A stretch of 64,000 nt of DNA from JAEZDC01 sp036676415 (GCA_036676415.1 JAKFCX010000058.1:42946-106945); one strand, 5' to 3'. Numbered from the stretch's first letter, positions 18,301 to 26,761 are shown. A program made the numbers and translations. The notes: generated by a model not told the origin, from the letters alone.

Positions 18301-18756
18301 TTAAACGCCAAATTGTTGCAGGTGATGATCGAGGTGTTTCCATTGACTTTTATCCCACTCTTCCACAGTCATTTTGCCAAAAAAAGGATGAGGATCTTTT
18401 GTAAGAACAGCCGGTCCACCGGAAGAAAACCTGGTAATAAGTTGAACGAGTTTTTGTTTTTCAGATTGAAAATTCCGCTCATCTTTAACTATGAACGAAG
18501 GGGCTGTAGGTAATCCTCTTTTATATGGCTTATCACTCACAACCGTTTTCTTAGCCTTTTTACCGAAGAGAAAACCAAAAAGGTTTCGTTTAAGCATAGT
18601 CTCTCCCATAGCTACCTGCAAAGGCGGCTGACAATGAGCCAGCATCTGTGAAACATTCATTTTGCCCCAAAGTGCTTTTGATTGGGGTGAAAGTTGATTG
18701 ATACGGGAAATGATATCGGATGACTTTTGGGCGTCAAATAGATAGTTCATGATCAA
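18301..18756 (-). CDS. DUF1569 protein (DinB-like fold)
   Basis: A 151-residue protein starting with MIMNYLFD (Met3 is an equal choice). It has the family features WGKMNVSQMLAHC, a GLPTAPSFIV loop, and the terminal WDKSQWKHLDHHLQQFG. The scattered His residues resemble the metal-binding DinB/YfiT four-helix fold. The biochemical role of DUF1569 is not known. Confidence 0.85.
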   Translation of the reverse strand: MIMNYLFDAQKSSDIISRINQLSPQSKALWGKMNVSQMLAHCQPPLQVAMGETMLKRNLFGFLFGKKAKKTVVSDKPYKRGLPTAPSFIVKDERNFQSEKQKLVQLITRFSSGGPAVLTKDPHPFFGKMTVEEWDKSQWKHLDHHLQQFGV

Positions 18757-18790
18757 GCAGTTTCCTGCAAAGTAACCATTTCAAAAAATA

Positions 18791-19000
18791 CTATCTACGG
18801 CCCCAGAGTGATTGAGTAAAACTTCTGTCGTCACGGGATGAACTCTCTGGAGAGGTAATATGTCGAGAAGCAAATTCCCCAGTTGTTGGAATATGAGCAA
18901 CATTGCGTAAAGGCTGACAAACTTCCCTGCCATTAGCATATGTTTCTTTTACAGATGTATTTATGTGATTTGCAATTTCCCACCTGTTTAAGTTTTTCAT
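18791..19000 (-). CDS. Small hypothetical protein
   Basis: 69 residues, basic and Ser/Arg-rich towards the end (SSSRDDRSFTQSLWGRR), without membrane or signal segments. It lies in a run of minus-strand small genes, with 34 bp to the DUF1569 start. Coding status rests only on the open frame, the fitting orientation and the gap it fills; no family recognised. Confidence 0.42.
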   Translation of the reverse strand: MKNLNRWEIANHINTSVKETYANGREVCQPLRNVAHIPTTGEFASRHITSPESSSRDDRSFTQSLWGRR

Positions 19001-19047
19001 ATTGGGGCGAATTTAGAGTAGTAATAGCTCTAAAACAATGCCTGAAG

Positions 19048-19782
19048 TCAATGTTGTAACAAATGACTATGATGCCATCTTAATCGATATGCATTCATTG
19101 CTGTTTGGCCGAGCTTATTGATGAATTTATAATTGACAACAACTCCTACTACTGCACCAATTCCAGGCACCAATTGCAGCATCTTGGCAAGATCAATATA
19201 ATCCCTGTACTCCTGTTGAAAAGCTCTCCAGTCGAACGCTTCCAGGTTTTCCGGGATGGTTTGGATATATTCATTCCACCGGTCAACTTCTGAAAATATA
19301 TTTCTGCGATGTTGTTGACTGGAAAAAGCCAACTGAAATATCTGCAATATGAAAAGTCTTTCCCGGTAGTCCTTCACATCATATCCATACAATGCAGCGA
19401 TATCGAACAGTAATTTCATTTTTATTCCCAGCAGTAACGGAAAGTCTGCTAAACCAAAGAAAAATCCGCCGGCACCTGTAATTCCCCCTTCTGCAGCTGC
19501 TGTTTTGCGATAAGTTGATATCTTATTCCTGACCAATATTTCTCTGGATTGCAGATCACCGTCGGCAATCCTTGCTGAGGATGTAAAACCTGCACCAAAC
19601 AAAACAGCCCTCACCATTTGCTTAATTGCAATAGTGAGAGCTGAATGAATTTTATCAGGTATATAACTGTTCAGTTTTACCTGCATCTTTTTAGAGAACC
19701 GGTCAATATATGAAGGATGTTTGCTCATGGATTTCCTCCAACGCAGCATTTCCTTTATTGCCTGTTGCTCGTATAAGTTCAT
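19048..19782 (-). CDS. EcsC family protein
   Basis: 244 residues. The EcsC-type core lies in the middle (TAAAEGGITGAGGFFFGLADFPLLLGIKMKLLFDIAALYGYD) with Gly-rich hydrophobic stretches near 100-130 and 205-225 that may insert in or lie on a membrane. EcsC was named from an ABC transporter locus in Bacillus, but its function is unknown. It follows the small membrane-anchored protein by 8 bp, probably in one transcript. Confidence 0.85.
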   Translation of the reverse strand: MNLYEQQAIKEMLRWRKSMSKHPSYIDRFSKKMQVKLNSYIPDKIHSALTIAIKQMVRAVLFGAGFTSSARIADGDLQSREILVRNKISTYRKTAAAEGGITGAGGFFFGLADFPLLLGIKMKLLFDIAALYGYDVKDYRERLFILQIFQLAFSSQQHRRNIFSEVDRWNEYIQTIPENLEAFDWRAFQQEYRDYIDLAKMLQLVPGIGAVVGVVVNYKFINKLGQTAMNAYRLRWHHSHLLQH

Positions 19783-19790
19783 GCCGCAAG

Positions 19791-20099
19791 TTACTTCGCA
19801 GGCTGAAATTGCTCGTTCATTTGTGTATGACCGGCAAACATCCTGTTCCTGTTTCTTCTTTTCAGGATAAGGTATGTGGCAGTTCCAATCAAGGCTGCAG
19901 CTGCAACACCTACCACAAATGGATTAACCGAACGTCCTGCCATCATCACTCTCTTGGTACCAACATAACCCATTCCTGCTTTAGCATAAGTACCTATGTT
20001 CTTTGCCTGCACTTTTGCCTGTGATCCCAATGTTTTTACATGTGTTTTTACATCATCCATGTTAATGTTCCTGATCTTCTTGTTTAATGTTTCTAACAT
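19791..20099 (-). CDS. Small single-span membrane protein
   Basis: 102 residues starting at Met 20099 (a start two codons earlier is possible). A basic amphipathic N-terminal helix (LNKKIRNINMDDVKTHVKTLGSQAKVQ region) precedes one membrane span (NPFVVGVAAAALIGTATYLIL) and a basic KRRNRNR stop-transfer segment. The layout resembles YtxH/DUF883 ribosome- or envelope-stress proteins, though I cannot assign one. A perfect palindrome lies just upstream. Confidence 0.72.
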   Translation of the reverse strand: MLETLNKKIRNINMDDVKTHVKTLGSQAKVQAKNIGTYAKAGMGYVGTKRVMMAGRSVNPFVVGVAAAALIGTATYLILKRRNRNRMFAGHTQMNEQFQPAK

Positions 20100-20110
20100 A
20101 ACCATTCATT

Positions 20111-20126
20111 TTTTAGTTAACTAAAA
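20111..20126. promoter_or_regulatory. Perfect 16-bp palindrome, operator-like
   Basis: TTTTAGTTAACTAAAA is fully self-complementary. It lies in the 38-bp gap between the PPOX gene and the small membrane protein, both on the minus strand, 12 bp before the latter's ATG. No T-tract follows, so a dimeric repressor site is more likely than a terminator. Confidence 0.4.
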
Positions 20127-20137
20127 CTGCCAATTCT

Positions 20138-20620
20138 TTAAGCAGCTAACCTTTGTTCTTCCACTACTGTAGTTGTTCTTATTGAAAGTCGTTTTATTTC
20201 CTGTGTAGCAACATCCCAATAAAACACGCTTGTTATCTCAGCCTTCACCAAACATACTTCAGCATCTTCTATGCCACGTGGAAACCATTCGTTCACCATT
20301 GGACTCCAGTTTCTTTGCAGTTCTTCCTTGTCGCAGATCACCATTCCGGAGCCATGTATCTCCATGTACTCATCTGTGTCTGAATTGGCAAACACGAGCT
20401 GTATCTTATTGTTGATTGAAATGTCTTTGATCTTACCGGATGACTTACTGGCAAAAAACCAGCAATTTCCCTCGTCGTCTATCCTGGTAGCAGCCATTGG
20501 CCTGTTAGTTCTTTTGTTTTCAGCATCGGTAGTAATGAGCATACAAATGATAGCCGAGTTCGCTGCATCTCTCATTTGTTTTACTGCCATGCCATCTGTA
20601 TTTATCCACTCCATATTCAA
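20138..20620 (-). CDS. Pyridoxamine 5'-phosphate oxidase-fold general stress protein
   Basis: 160 residues with the split beta-barrel of the PPOX/general-stress-protein-26 group: RPMAATRIDDEGNCWFFASKSSGKIKDI, NNKIQLVFANSDTDEYMEIHGSG and a late WFPRGIEDAEVCLVKAEI. The family binds flavin or related cofactors. It differs from true PNP oxidases by size and lack of the C-terminal signature. First of a run of three minus-strand genes with the membrane protein and EcsC. Confidence 0.87.
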   Translation of the reverse strand: MNMEWINTDGMAVKQMRDAANSAIICMLITTDAENKRTNRPMAATRIDDEGNCWFFASKSSGKIKDISINNKIQLVFANSDTDEYMEIHGSGMVICDKEELQRNWSPMVNEWFPRGIEDAEVCLVKAEITSVFYWDVATQEIKRLSIRTTTVVEEQRLAA

Positions 20621-20663
20621 ATTCTCCTGGCGTAAAGGTGAAAAATACTGTGCCAGCTATGGT

Positions 20664-21761
20664 TCAGGTAGTTTTGAGTTGTTCTGCAGCCACGGTGTTT
20701 TTGATCAAACCGATTGATATTGAGTGTCTGATGGCTTCAGAACTGTGGGCAAAATAACAACACATTACACCTGCTTCTTTCATCTGCTCAAGGGCCGGAA
20801 GAACGGTGGGCTTCGTCTTTTTCCTCACTTTTCTCAGATATACCGCAAGTATCTTGTTTGGGAAGTGTGATACGATCGATGCATAGATTGTAGGATCTTC
20901 CTGTGTATCATCTCCCAATAAGATAAATTTTTGTTCAGGATACACTTCCAGTATCCGCACTATTCTCATGAACTTAGTTGAATGATTATTCTGTCCGGTC
21001 TTCCAAATCTGGCTGAAGAGTTTTAACTGGTTCAATAAATAAACACCCTGTGGCAATTGTTGTTTGATGGCAAACTCACGGATATAATCATACAGGTTCC
21101 ACTCACTGCTCGACACAAAAAAGAAAGGATTTGATTCAGCGTGAGGTGCACCTGCTCTTGCTAAAAGCTGATAATGTTTGACCACACCTTCAAATGGTTC
21201 ACGACTATGAGCATTTTCCGTTAACAGTACATACAATCTCTTACGAAGTCTTGAAGAATGCGAGATAAGAAAAGTATCATCTATATCAGAAATGAAAGCA
21301 TACTGGTTCTGGTGAGGAATGTAAAAAATTCCTTTTCCAGTAGCTCTTGGAGTGTTTTCTTTTTTTGAACCCAATAACAAAACATGTATATCATGCCAGC
21401 CAGGTAACAAAGGCATTTCCAGTTCTAATTCAAACCGGAAAAAACCGTCTTTCTCACTTTGAGTATACAGCCACTGGTTGTTCCATTGCATTTTAAGATG
21501 AGCTCTTGAATAAGGCTTCACAATAAAAAGTCGTAATAAAGCAAAAGTGTTGGTAAGAAAGTTTTTAGAATAATGTTTCCTGGGAACGGGACTAAAAAGA
21601 AATACATGACCAAAAACGGTTACTTTCTTATCGTTTCCATATCCATGATATACTTTTACAACAGGCTGATCGGTTAACCTGAAAGCAAGGAGTATTTTTT
21701 GTTGTATCTTATCCCAGAAACTCAGCTTCGGCATTTTATTTATGTTGGCATGATTATACAT
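20664..21761 (-). CDS. APP1-family (DUF2183) phosphatidate phosphatase-like protein
   Basis: 365 residues. The catalytic part contains the HAD-type nucleophile motif DIDDT (FISDIDDTFLISHSS), FFFVSSSEWNLYDYI, and LLGDDTQEDPTIYASI, the APP1 pattern. A beta-rich N-terminal half (DQPVVKVYHGYGNDKKVTVFGHVF) precedes it. Yeast App1 dephosphorylates phosphatidate to diacylglycerol. The gene is divergent, with 16 bp between starts, from a diacylglycerol-kinase-like gene that would catalyse the reverse step. Confidence 0.88.
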   Translation of the reverse strand: MYNHANINKMPKLSFWDKIQQKILLAFRLTDQPVVKVYHGYGNDKKVTVFGHVFLFSPVPRKHYSKNFLTNTFALLRLFIVKPYSRAHLKMQWNNQWLYTQSEKDGFFRFELELEMPLLPGWHDIHVLLLGSKKENTPRATGKGIFYIPHQNQYAFISDIDDTFLISHSSRLRKRLYVLLTENAHSREPFEGVVKHYQLLARAGAPHAESNPFFFVSSSEWNLYDYIREFAIKQQLPQGVYLLNQLKLFSQIWKTGQNNHSTKFMRIVRILEVYPEQKFILLGDDTQEDPTIYASIVSHFPNKILAVYLRKVRKKTKPTVLPALEQMKEAGVMCCYFAHSSEAIRHSISIGLIKNTVAAEQLKTT

Positions 21762-21777
21762 TATGACTTAACAACGT

Positions 21778-22689
21778 ATGCAACAAGGTTTAAAATTTTT
21801 ATTTGTCATCAACCCGATCTCCGGTGGAAGAAAAAAGCAAAATCTTGAAACTTCCATACACGATTTCTTTAAACCACTTCCGCACCAGGTTGAATTCTTT
21901 TTAATGGATGGCAAAAATGATGCAGCTTCATTGAACCATTGGATCACCAGCTGGAAACCTGACAGGGTAATAGCTGTTGGTGGTGATGGAACAGTATCAC
22001 TTTTAGCAAAACAACTAATGGGAACCGAAGTACCCATGGGAATTTTACCTGCAGGTTCAGCAAATGGAATGGCCAAAGAACTAGACATTAATGCCGGTAT
22101 CGAAGATGCACTAAATATAGTGGTTAATGGTGAAGTAAGAAGGGCCGATGTAATTCGTTTGAACAATGATTACTATTGTCTCCATCTGAGCGATATTGGA
22201 TTAAACGCACAGATCATTAAACATTTTGAAGATCGAAACCTCCGTGGTTTTATAGGTTATGGTGCAGCCCTTATTAAAACACTATGGCGAAAAAAATGGA
22301 TGCGAGTTGCCATAGAAACACAGAACAGGGAAATAAAAAGAGAAGCATTGATGGTGGTGATTGCCAATGCCACAAAATATGGAACAGGAGCTATCATAAA
22401 TCCTTCAGGCAATCTTTACGATGGTCTTTTTGAAGTGATCGTTGTTAAAAAACTCGCCATATCTGAATTGATCAGGATGCTTTTTAAAGTAAAGCGTTTC
22501 AATCCAAAAAATGTTGAGGTTTTTCACACGAAACATGTTACAATTGAAACCATGCATAAAGTGCATTTCCAGGTAGATGGTGAATATCTTGGAAAAATCC
22601 GTAAGCTCACAGCTACCATTGAAGCGGCACAACTGAATCTGCTGTTGCCAAAAGAAGGTGCCAACAGAACAGAACCTCGAAGTGAGTGA
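21778..22689 (+). CDS. Diacylglycerol kinase family lipid kinase
   Basis: 303 residues. The DAGK catalytic domain shows the NPISGGRKK phosphate loop (12-20), GGDGTVSLL (68-76), and PMGILPAGSANGMAKEL. The C-terminal half contains VDGEYLGK, as in YegS/DgkB-type kinases. The substrate may be diacylglycerol or a sphingoid base, both plausible in this phylum. Paired divergently with an APP1-type phosphatase. Its stop overlaps a copy of the dispersed repeat. Confidence 0.93.
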   Translation: MQQGLKFLFVINPISGGRKKQNLETSIHDFFKPLPHQVEFFLMDGKNDAASLNHWITSWKPDRVIAVGGDGTVSLLAKQLMGTEVPMGILPAGSANGMAKELDINAGIEDALNIVVNGEVRRADVIRLNNDYYCLHLSDIGLNAQIIKHFEDRNLRGFIGYGAALIKTLWRKKWMRVAIETQNREIKREALMVVIANATKYGTGAIINPSGNLYDGLFEVIVVKKLAISELIRMLFKVKRFNPKNVEVFHTKHVTIETMHKVHFQVDGEYLGKIRKLTATIEAAQLNLLLPKEGANRTEPRSE

Positions 22690-22695
22690 CACAAC
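22679..22695 (+). repeat. Dispersed intergenic repeat, copy 1 (GTGACAC variant)
   Basis: GAAGTGAGTGACACAAC overlaps the last codons and stop of the lipid kinase gene. It matches the copy at 47671 at 14 of 17 positions. The central GTGACAC is an odd dyad with an unpaired A. Confidence 0.6.
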
Positions 22696-22711
22696 GAAGC
22701 TCCACAAAACC

Positions 22712-22739
22712 TTGTAGCCGGTAAATAATGTTATCTTAG
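22712..22739 (+). promoter_or_regulatory. Probable sigma-A promoter of the SRPBCC gene
   Basis: TTG (22712-22714), a 17-bp spacer and TATCTTAG (22732-22739) match the Bacteroidota TTG/TAnnTTTG pattern with one mismatch, 15 bp before the ATG. Confidence 0.5.
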
Positions 22740-22754
22740 AATAAACTTTCTGCT

Positions 22755-23252
22755 ATGTCTTACGACTGGAGTTCATTTAAACTTCGCATACCCATCAATT
22801 CATCAATTGAAGAAGTCTACAGGTGCTGGTCAACCAGTAAAGGATTAACAAGTTGGTTTCTGCGAGAAGCCAGTTTCAAGACCAATGAAGGTGTTGAAGT
22901 ATCACCTGATCAACCATTAAGACCAGGTGATCGTTATGTTTGGAGATGGCATGGCTATCCAGACGATGTGAAAGAAGAAGGAAGTATCTTATCGGCCAAC
23001 CATACCGACGAAATATCATTTTCGTTTGGAGAAGCAGGTAATGTTAGGGTGAAGATTTTTACTGCAAAGAATACCACGATCTGTGAACTGGAACAGACCG
23101 ATATTCCCACCGATGAAAAAGGAAAAGAATACTACCATCTCGGTTGTTCCAAAGGCTGGGTATTGTACATGGCTAATCTTAAATCGTATTTAGAAGGTGG
23201 TGTTGACCTTCGTAACCGTGATGTAGAATTGAATGACGTGATTAATTCCTGA
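22755..23252 (+). CDS. SRPBCC (AHSA1/START-like) domain protein
   Basis: 165 residues with the helix-grip fold pattern: IPINSSIEEVYRCWSTSKGLTSWFLREASF, WRWHGYPDDVKEEGSIL, and a C-terminal HLGCSKGWVLYMANLKSYLEGG helix. Such proteins bind small hydrophobic ligands or act as Hsp90 co-chaperones; no ligand can be read. The stop is adjacent to the stop of the next, convergent gene. Confidence 0.87.
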   Translation: MSYDWSSFKLRIPINSSIEEVYRCWSTSKGLTSWFLREASFKTNEGVEVSPDQPLRPGDRYVWRWHGYPDDVKEEGSILSANHTDEISFSFGEAGNVRVKIFTAKNTTICELEQTDIPTDEKGKEYYHLGCSKGWVLYMANLKSYLEGGVDLRNRDVELNDVINS

Positions 23253-23864
23253 TCACCTGTCTTTCCGTTTGAAAAATTCATCCTCACGACGAAAAGCGGC
23301 TTCATTTGTTTTGTCTTGTGGCGACATCAGGTTCTCTATCCAGTGAAGAAAACTTGAAACAGGCCCTTCCATTTTATTCGTTCTGTCGTCTAATGCAGGA
23401 TCATCTAACAGCTTACCCATTTCTAATTCTGCAGGAAGATAAGCCAGTATGTTATGCCGCTGAGAAGCCATGTAAGCTTTTATCTTGCCGGCATCAGCAT
23501 TGTTGCCAACATTTTTATATACCTCACCAATTGCAACATCGGCTACATCATTCATCAATGTCCTTGCATCATTCACTTCTATATCGGCATATTTTGCAAC
23601 GTTCTCAACAGCTATTTCATCTTTGTTTACAAAGATCGTTTGCAGGCAATTTCCCGGAGCATGCTGGGCAAGAATTGCAGCACCTTCATCGGTTTTTCCA
23701 AACCTGTATAAAGCAACCAGCACAGCTGCTGCTGCACCTTGTTGAGCATGATCAGTTGAACCCGGCTTTCGTGTATCGCTTTGGTGTGTAGCGTTTACAT
23801 CTATCTTTTTAATAGACCTGGTTCCTAATCTTGCCTGTACGGCTTCTACAATATTGATTGCCAT
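23253..23864 (-). CDS. Hypothetical helical protein with Ala-rich core
   Basis: 203 residues, soluble. The middle is helical and Ala-rich (HAQQGAAAAVLVALYRFGKTDEGAAILAQ), with several YKNVGN/ADAGKIKAYM-like segments, and the tail is charged (REDEFFKRKDR). There is no signal peptide or membrane span. I do not recognise the family; it resembles DUF937-type small helical proteins in texture only. Start codon inferred from the MAINIVEAVQ opening. Confidence 0.68.
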   Translation of the reverse strand: MAINIVEAVQARLGTRSIKKIDVNATHQSDTRKPGSTDHAQQGAAAAVLVALYRFGKTDEGAAILAQHAPGNCLQTIFVNKDEIAVENVAKYADIEVNDARTLMNDVADVAIGEVYKNVGNNADAGKIKAYMASQRHNILAYLPAELEMGKLLDDPALDDRTNKMEGPVSSFLHWIENLMSPQDKTNEAAFRREDEFFKRKDR

Positions 23865-23942
23865 AGAAATATTTTACAGAAAAGCCGAAAAAATTATGCC
23901 AGTTGATTGATTTGCAAACACCTTGTACTATTATCAACTGCT

Positions 23943-23962
23943 GTTGTGTCACTCACTTGTAC
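23943..23962 (-). repeat. Dispersed intergenic repeat, copy 2 (GTGACAC variant, minus strand)
   Basis: On the minus strand this reads GTACAAGTGAGTGACACAAC. It shares 16 of 20 positions with copies 3 and 5, and the following CAGCAG matches the flank of copy 3. Confidence 0.65.
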
Positions 23963-24073
23963 ACCAGATCATAAAATCACCCGAAGAGATTCTGATTTAC
24001 TGATGCAAAAGCTGAATTACAATACCTTTTAGCGGCATGGAACTTGTCGCACCAATGCTTTAAACCTAGTAAT

Positions 24074-24262
24074 ATGGACAGACTTGAATTAAAAGGAAGA
24101 TGGAATGAACTTAAGGGTAAAGTGAAACAGGCTCATGGCGATCTTACCGATGATGATCTGAAATACGAGGATGGAAAAGAAGATGAACTGTACGGTAGAT
24201 TACAGACCAAGCTTGGTAAAACAAGAGAGCAGGTGGTAGACTGGTTAAAATCCTTAGGATAA
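24074..24262 (+). CDS. CsbD-family stress-response protein
   Basis: A 62-residue protein with the CsbD pattern: DRLELKGRWNELKGKVKQAHGDLTDDDL then EDELYGRLQTKLGKTREQVVDWLKSL. Highly charged, helical and without Cys. CsbD-like proteins are induced by general stress; the molecular role is unknown. The ATG at 24074 fits the family N-terminus; the longer frame upstream is not conserved. A strong terminator follows. Confidence 0.92.
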   Translation: MDRLELKGRWNELKGKVKQAHGDLTDDDLKYEDGKEDELYGRLQTKLGKTREQVVDWLKSLG

Positions 24263-24271
24263 TTTTTATGT

Positions 24272-24297
24272 AGCCGGTAGTTAATCAACTGCCGGCT
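24272..24297. terminator. Intrinsic terminator after the CsbD gene
   Basis: AGCCGGTAGTT (24272-24282) pairs with AACTGCCGGCT (24287-24297) with one G-T pair and a 4-nt loop, followed by TCTTTTTTTG. It overlaps the stop of the convergent MFS gene. Confidence 0.87.
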
Positions 24298-25489
24298 TCT
24301 TTTTTTGTTTTAGCAGGTTAATGCCAAACACAACAATAAGGCAGAAACCACCGATCATCCACCATAATACATCAAACCCTGTACGTTCTGCTACCTGGCT
24401 TCCAAAAGTAGGTGCAATTACATGTGCTGCAGACCAGGCCATGGTATATAAAGCAGCATAGCTTCCACGGTTGGATGTGGTGGTTCTCGATATCCAATAA
24501 GTATTCATGAATGGAAGAACGAATATCTCTCCTATCGTTACTAATATAATTGCAATTACTGCAGAAGAAAAACCTGCAGGTAATACATTCACGAGTGCAT
24601 ATCCTATTCCTGTAAGTAAAGCACCCACTTGTATATAATACAAGACCGTTCTTCGTTTCTCGAGGTAATAAACCAATACCATCTCCACGAAGGCAATCAG
24701 CAATCCATTTATTGCCATTAATATACCGATCGATCTTTTGGTCAGGTTCCACTCCTGTTCAAAGAAAAGTGTTTGCATTCCGAACAACTGCAGAAAACAC
24801 ATAGCAAACAATATCACCAGGCCAATGAACAACATGTACTTTGCATCCTTATAAGGAGATGAAGATGATCTCAGGTGCTGTGAAACATCTGTAACTTGCT
24901 TCTTTACCGGTTTAAGTAAAAACAACATTAAAATGCCTGCACCTATATTGGTAAATCCATCTACCCAAAACAATAGCTGGTAATCGATCTCAGCTAAAAA
25001 TCCACCTAAAGCACCACCTACAGCCCAACCCAAATTAATAGCAAGCCTGTTTAATGAATAAGACCTTGTTCTGTTTTTCTCAGTACTGTAATGTGCAATA
25101 GCAGTAGAATTGGCAGGCCGAAAACTTTCATTACACAAGCTCATGAAAAAAGTGCCAATGCAAAGCGGGATGAATTCATCAAGAAAACCAACAACAATAA
25201 ACATTAATCCACCAGACATCAAAGCCCCAACCTGCAAACCATAAAATCCAAACTTATCCGTAATTCTTCCACCGAAGTAAGCACCAACAATAGATCCTGC
25301 ACCAAAACAAGCCATGATGATTCCAGCCTGTGAAACTTTCAATCCCAGACCGTCAACAGCATACAGGGTCATAAAGCCAAGAACCATTGTACCGCTACGA
25401 TTGATGAGCATCACCAGCGATAACAACCAGGTTTCCCGGCTTAAACCAGTGTAAGCATTCTTATATATCCTGGCAATTGATGACAACAT
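24281..25489 (-). CDS. Major facilitator superfamily transporter
   Basis: 402 residues with about twelve hydrophobic segments. MFS signs are GAYFGGRITDKFGFYGLQ in the first cytoplasmic loop, NRLAINLGWAVGGALGGFL in helix 5, and a basic KQKKKP C-terminus. The substrate is unknown; the family resembles drug or metabolite exporters. It is divergent from an FKBP gene with a 78-bp gap. Confidence 0.9.
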   Translation of the reverse strand: MLSSIARIYKNAYTGLSRETWLLSLVMLINRSGTMVLGFMTLYAVDGLGLKVSQAGIIMACFGAGSIVGAYFGGRITDKFGFYGLQVGALMSGGLMFIVVGFLDEFIPLCIGTFFMSLCNESFRPANSTAIAHYSTEKNRTRSYSLNRLAINLGWAVGGALGGFLAEIDYQLLFWVDGFTNIGAGILMLFLLKPVKKQVTDVSQHLRSSSSPYKDAKYMLFIGLVILFAMCFLQLFGMQTLFFEQEWNLTKRSIGILMAINGLLIAFVEMVLVYYLEKRRTVLYYIQVGALLTGIGYALVNVLPAGFSSAVIAIILVTIGEIFVLPFMNTYWISRTTTSNRGSYAALYTMAWSAAHVIAPTFGSQVAERTGFDVLWWMIGGFCLIVVFGINLLKQKKKPAVD

Positions 25490-25523
25490 AGCTGTATGCT
25501 AAGTTACTTATCTGCTGCTGCCC

Positions 25524-25553
25524 GTTGATACCACTAAAGAGTATATATCTTCG
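25524..25553 (+). promoter_or_regulatory. Probable promoter of the FKBP gene
   Basis: GTTG (25524-25527), an 18-bp spacer and TATCTTCG (25546-25553), one mismatch from TAnnTTTG, 14 bp before the ATG. Confidence 0.5.
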
Positions 25554-25567
25554 CAAAAAAGAATAAC

Positions 25568-26002
25568 ATGGGTATAGCAGACAGACTATCGCAACTGAAT
25601 AAAGACAAGAGCGATGCTAATTTAAAAGCAGGTGAAACATTTCTTGCAGAGAACCGGAACAGGCCAGGTGTTGTTGAAACACCAAGTGGTTTACAATATG
25701 AGATCATCACTGAAGGAGATGGTCCTAAACCTTCTGCAAGTAGTAAAGTAACTTGTCATTATCATGGCACTTTAATAGACGGAACTGTTTTCGACTCTTC
25801 GGTATTAAGAAACCAACCGGCCACTTTTCCATTGAATATGGTGATCAAAGGATGGACCGAAGCTTTACAATTAATGCCTACCGGAAGTAAATGGAGATTA
25901 TTTCTTCCTCCAGGTTTGGCTTATGGCGACAGGCAAACTGGTGCTCATATTGGTCCGAACAGTACGTTGATATTTGAAGTGGAACTGATCAGCTTCAATT
26001 AA
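25568..26002 (+). CDS. FKBP-type peptidyl-prolyl cis-trans isomerase
   Basis: 144 residues, cytoplasmic. A short charged N-terminal helix (LNKDKSDANLKAGETFLAEN) precedes an FKBP domain with VTCHYHGTLIDGTVFDSS, WTEALQLMPTGSKWRLFLPPGLAYG and STLIFEVEL. It resembles the FKBP22/Mip group reduced to the catalytic domain and lacks a signal peptide. It catalyses prolyl isomerisation in protein folding. Confidence 0.94.
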   Translation: MGIADRLSQLNKDKSDANLKAGETFLAENRNRPGVVETPSGLQYEIITEGDGPKPSASSKVTCHYHGTLIDGTVFDSSVLRNQPATFPLNMVIKGWTEALQLMPTGSKWRLFLPPGLAYGDRQTGAHIGPNSTLIFEVELISFN

Positions 26003-26061
26003 ACCTGCATTTTACCAGTCATAAGCAAGAGGAGCAATTGGTAAAAGAACGGTATAATACA

Positions 26062-26092
26062 AACCCATGATGGATTATATTCATCATGGGTT
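26062..26092 (+). terminator. Intrinsic terminator after the FKBP gene
   Basis: AACCCATGATG (26062-26072) pairs perfectly with CATCATGGGTT (26082-26092) around a 9-nt loop and is followed by ATTTTT. Confidence 0.85.
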
Positions 26093-26113
26093 ATTTTTAT
26101 CAAATCATTTTTT

Positions 26114-26758
26114 ATGATCCTGCCATATACTTTACTCTTAAACATACTCGTATTATCTTCTGCATGTACAGGTGATAATACACAACAACAATCCAATGTA
26201 CAGGTCGGTGGAAGATGTGAAGGCTGTGAAGCAATTCATGAAAGCCCCATTCCATTTTCAAAATTAAATCATGTTGATACATTGCCTGGCTTTAACGACA
26301 AAGGAGAAAAGATAGAAGTATATGGAACAGTGTATAAAAAAGATGGAACCACACAGGCAAAAGATGTTGTGATCTATGTTTATCATACAGACCAGCAAGG
26401 AATATATCCAACAACAGGGAATGAAACAGGCTGGGGCAAAAGACATGGCTACATCAGAGGATGGATGAAAACAAATGATAAAGGTGAGTACAGGTTTTAT
26501 ACTTTACGGCCAGCATCATATCCCAACAGCAGTAATCCGCAACATATACATATCACCATAAAAGAACCAGCGCTCAATGAATACTGGATAGATGATTATC
26601 ATTTTGCTGAAGATCCGTTGATCAATGAAGACATCAGGCAAAGCAACGGAAAACGTGGAGGACCAGGACTACTAAGTTTACAAACAGGTAAAGGAATTGC
26701 AAAAGCAAAACGGGATATTATTCTTGGGTTAAATATTCCCGGTTATCCTGGAGATTAA
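26114..26758 (+). CDS. Intradiol ring-cleavage dioxygenase-like lipoprotein
   Basis: 214 residues with a lipobox signal peptide (LVLSSAC, C18). The dioxygenase core reads IEVYGTVYKKDGTTQAKDVVIYVYHTDQQGIYP, RGWMKTNDKGEYRFYTLRPASYP and QHIHITIKEP, which supplies the Tyr/Tyr/His/His set expected to bind Fe(III) in protocatechuate 3,4-dioxygenases. As an exported lipoprotein it is not a classic aromatic catabolism enzyme; the substrate is unknown and no catabolic genes are near. Confidence 0.87.
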   Translation: MILPYTLLLNILVLSSACTGDNTQQQSNVQVGGRCEGCEAIHESPIPFSKLNHVDTLPGFNDKGEKIEVYGTVYKKDGTTQAKDVVIYVYHTDQQGIYPTTGNETGWGKRHGYIRGWMKTNDKGEYRFYTLRPASYPNSSNPQHIHITIKEPALNEYWIDDYHFAEDPLINEDIRQSNGKRGGPGLLSLQTGKGIAKAKRDIILGLNIPGYPGD

Positions 26759-26761
26759 TAA

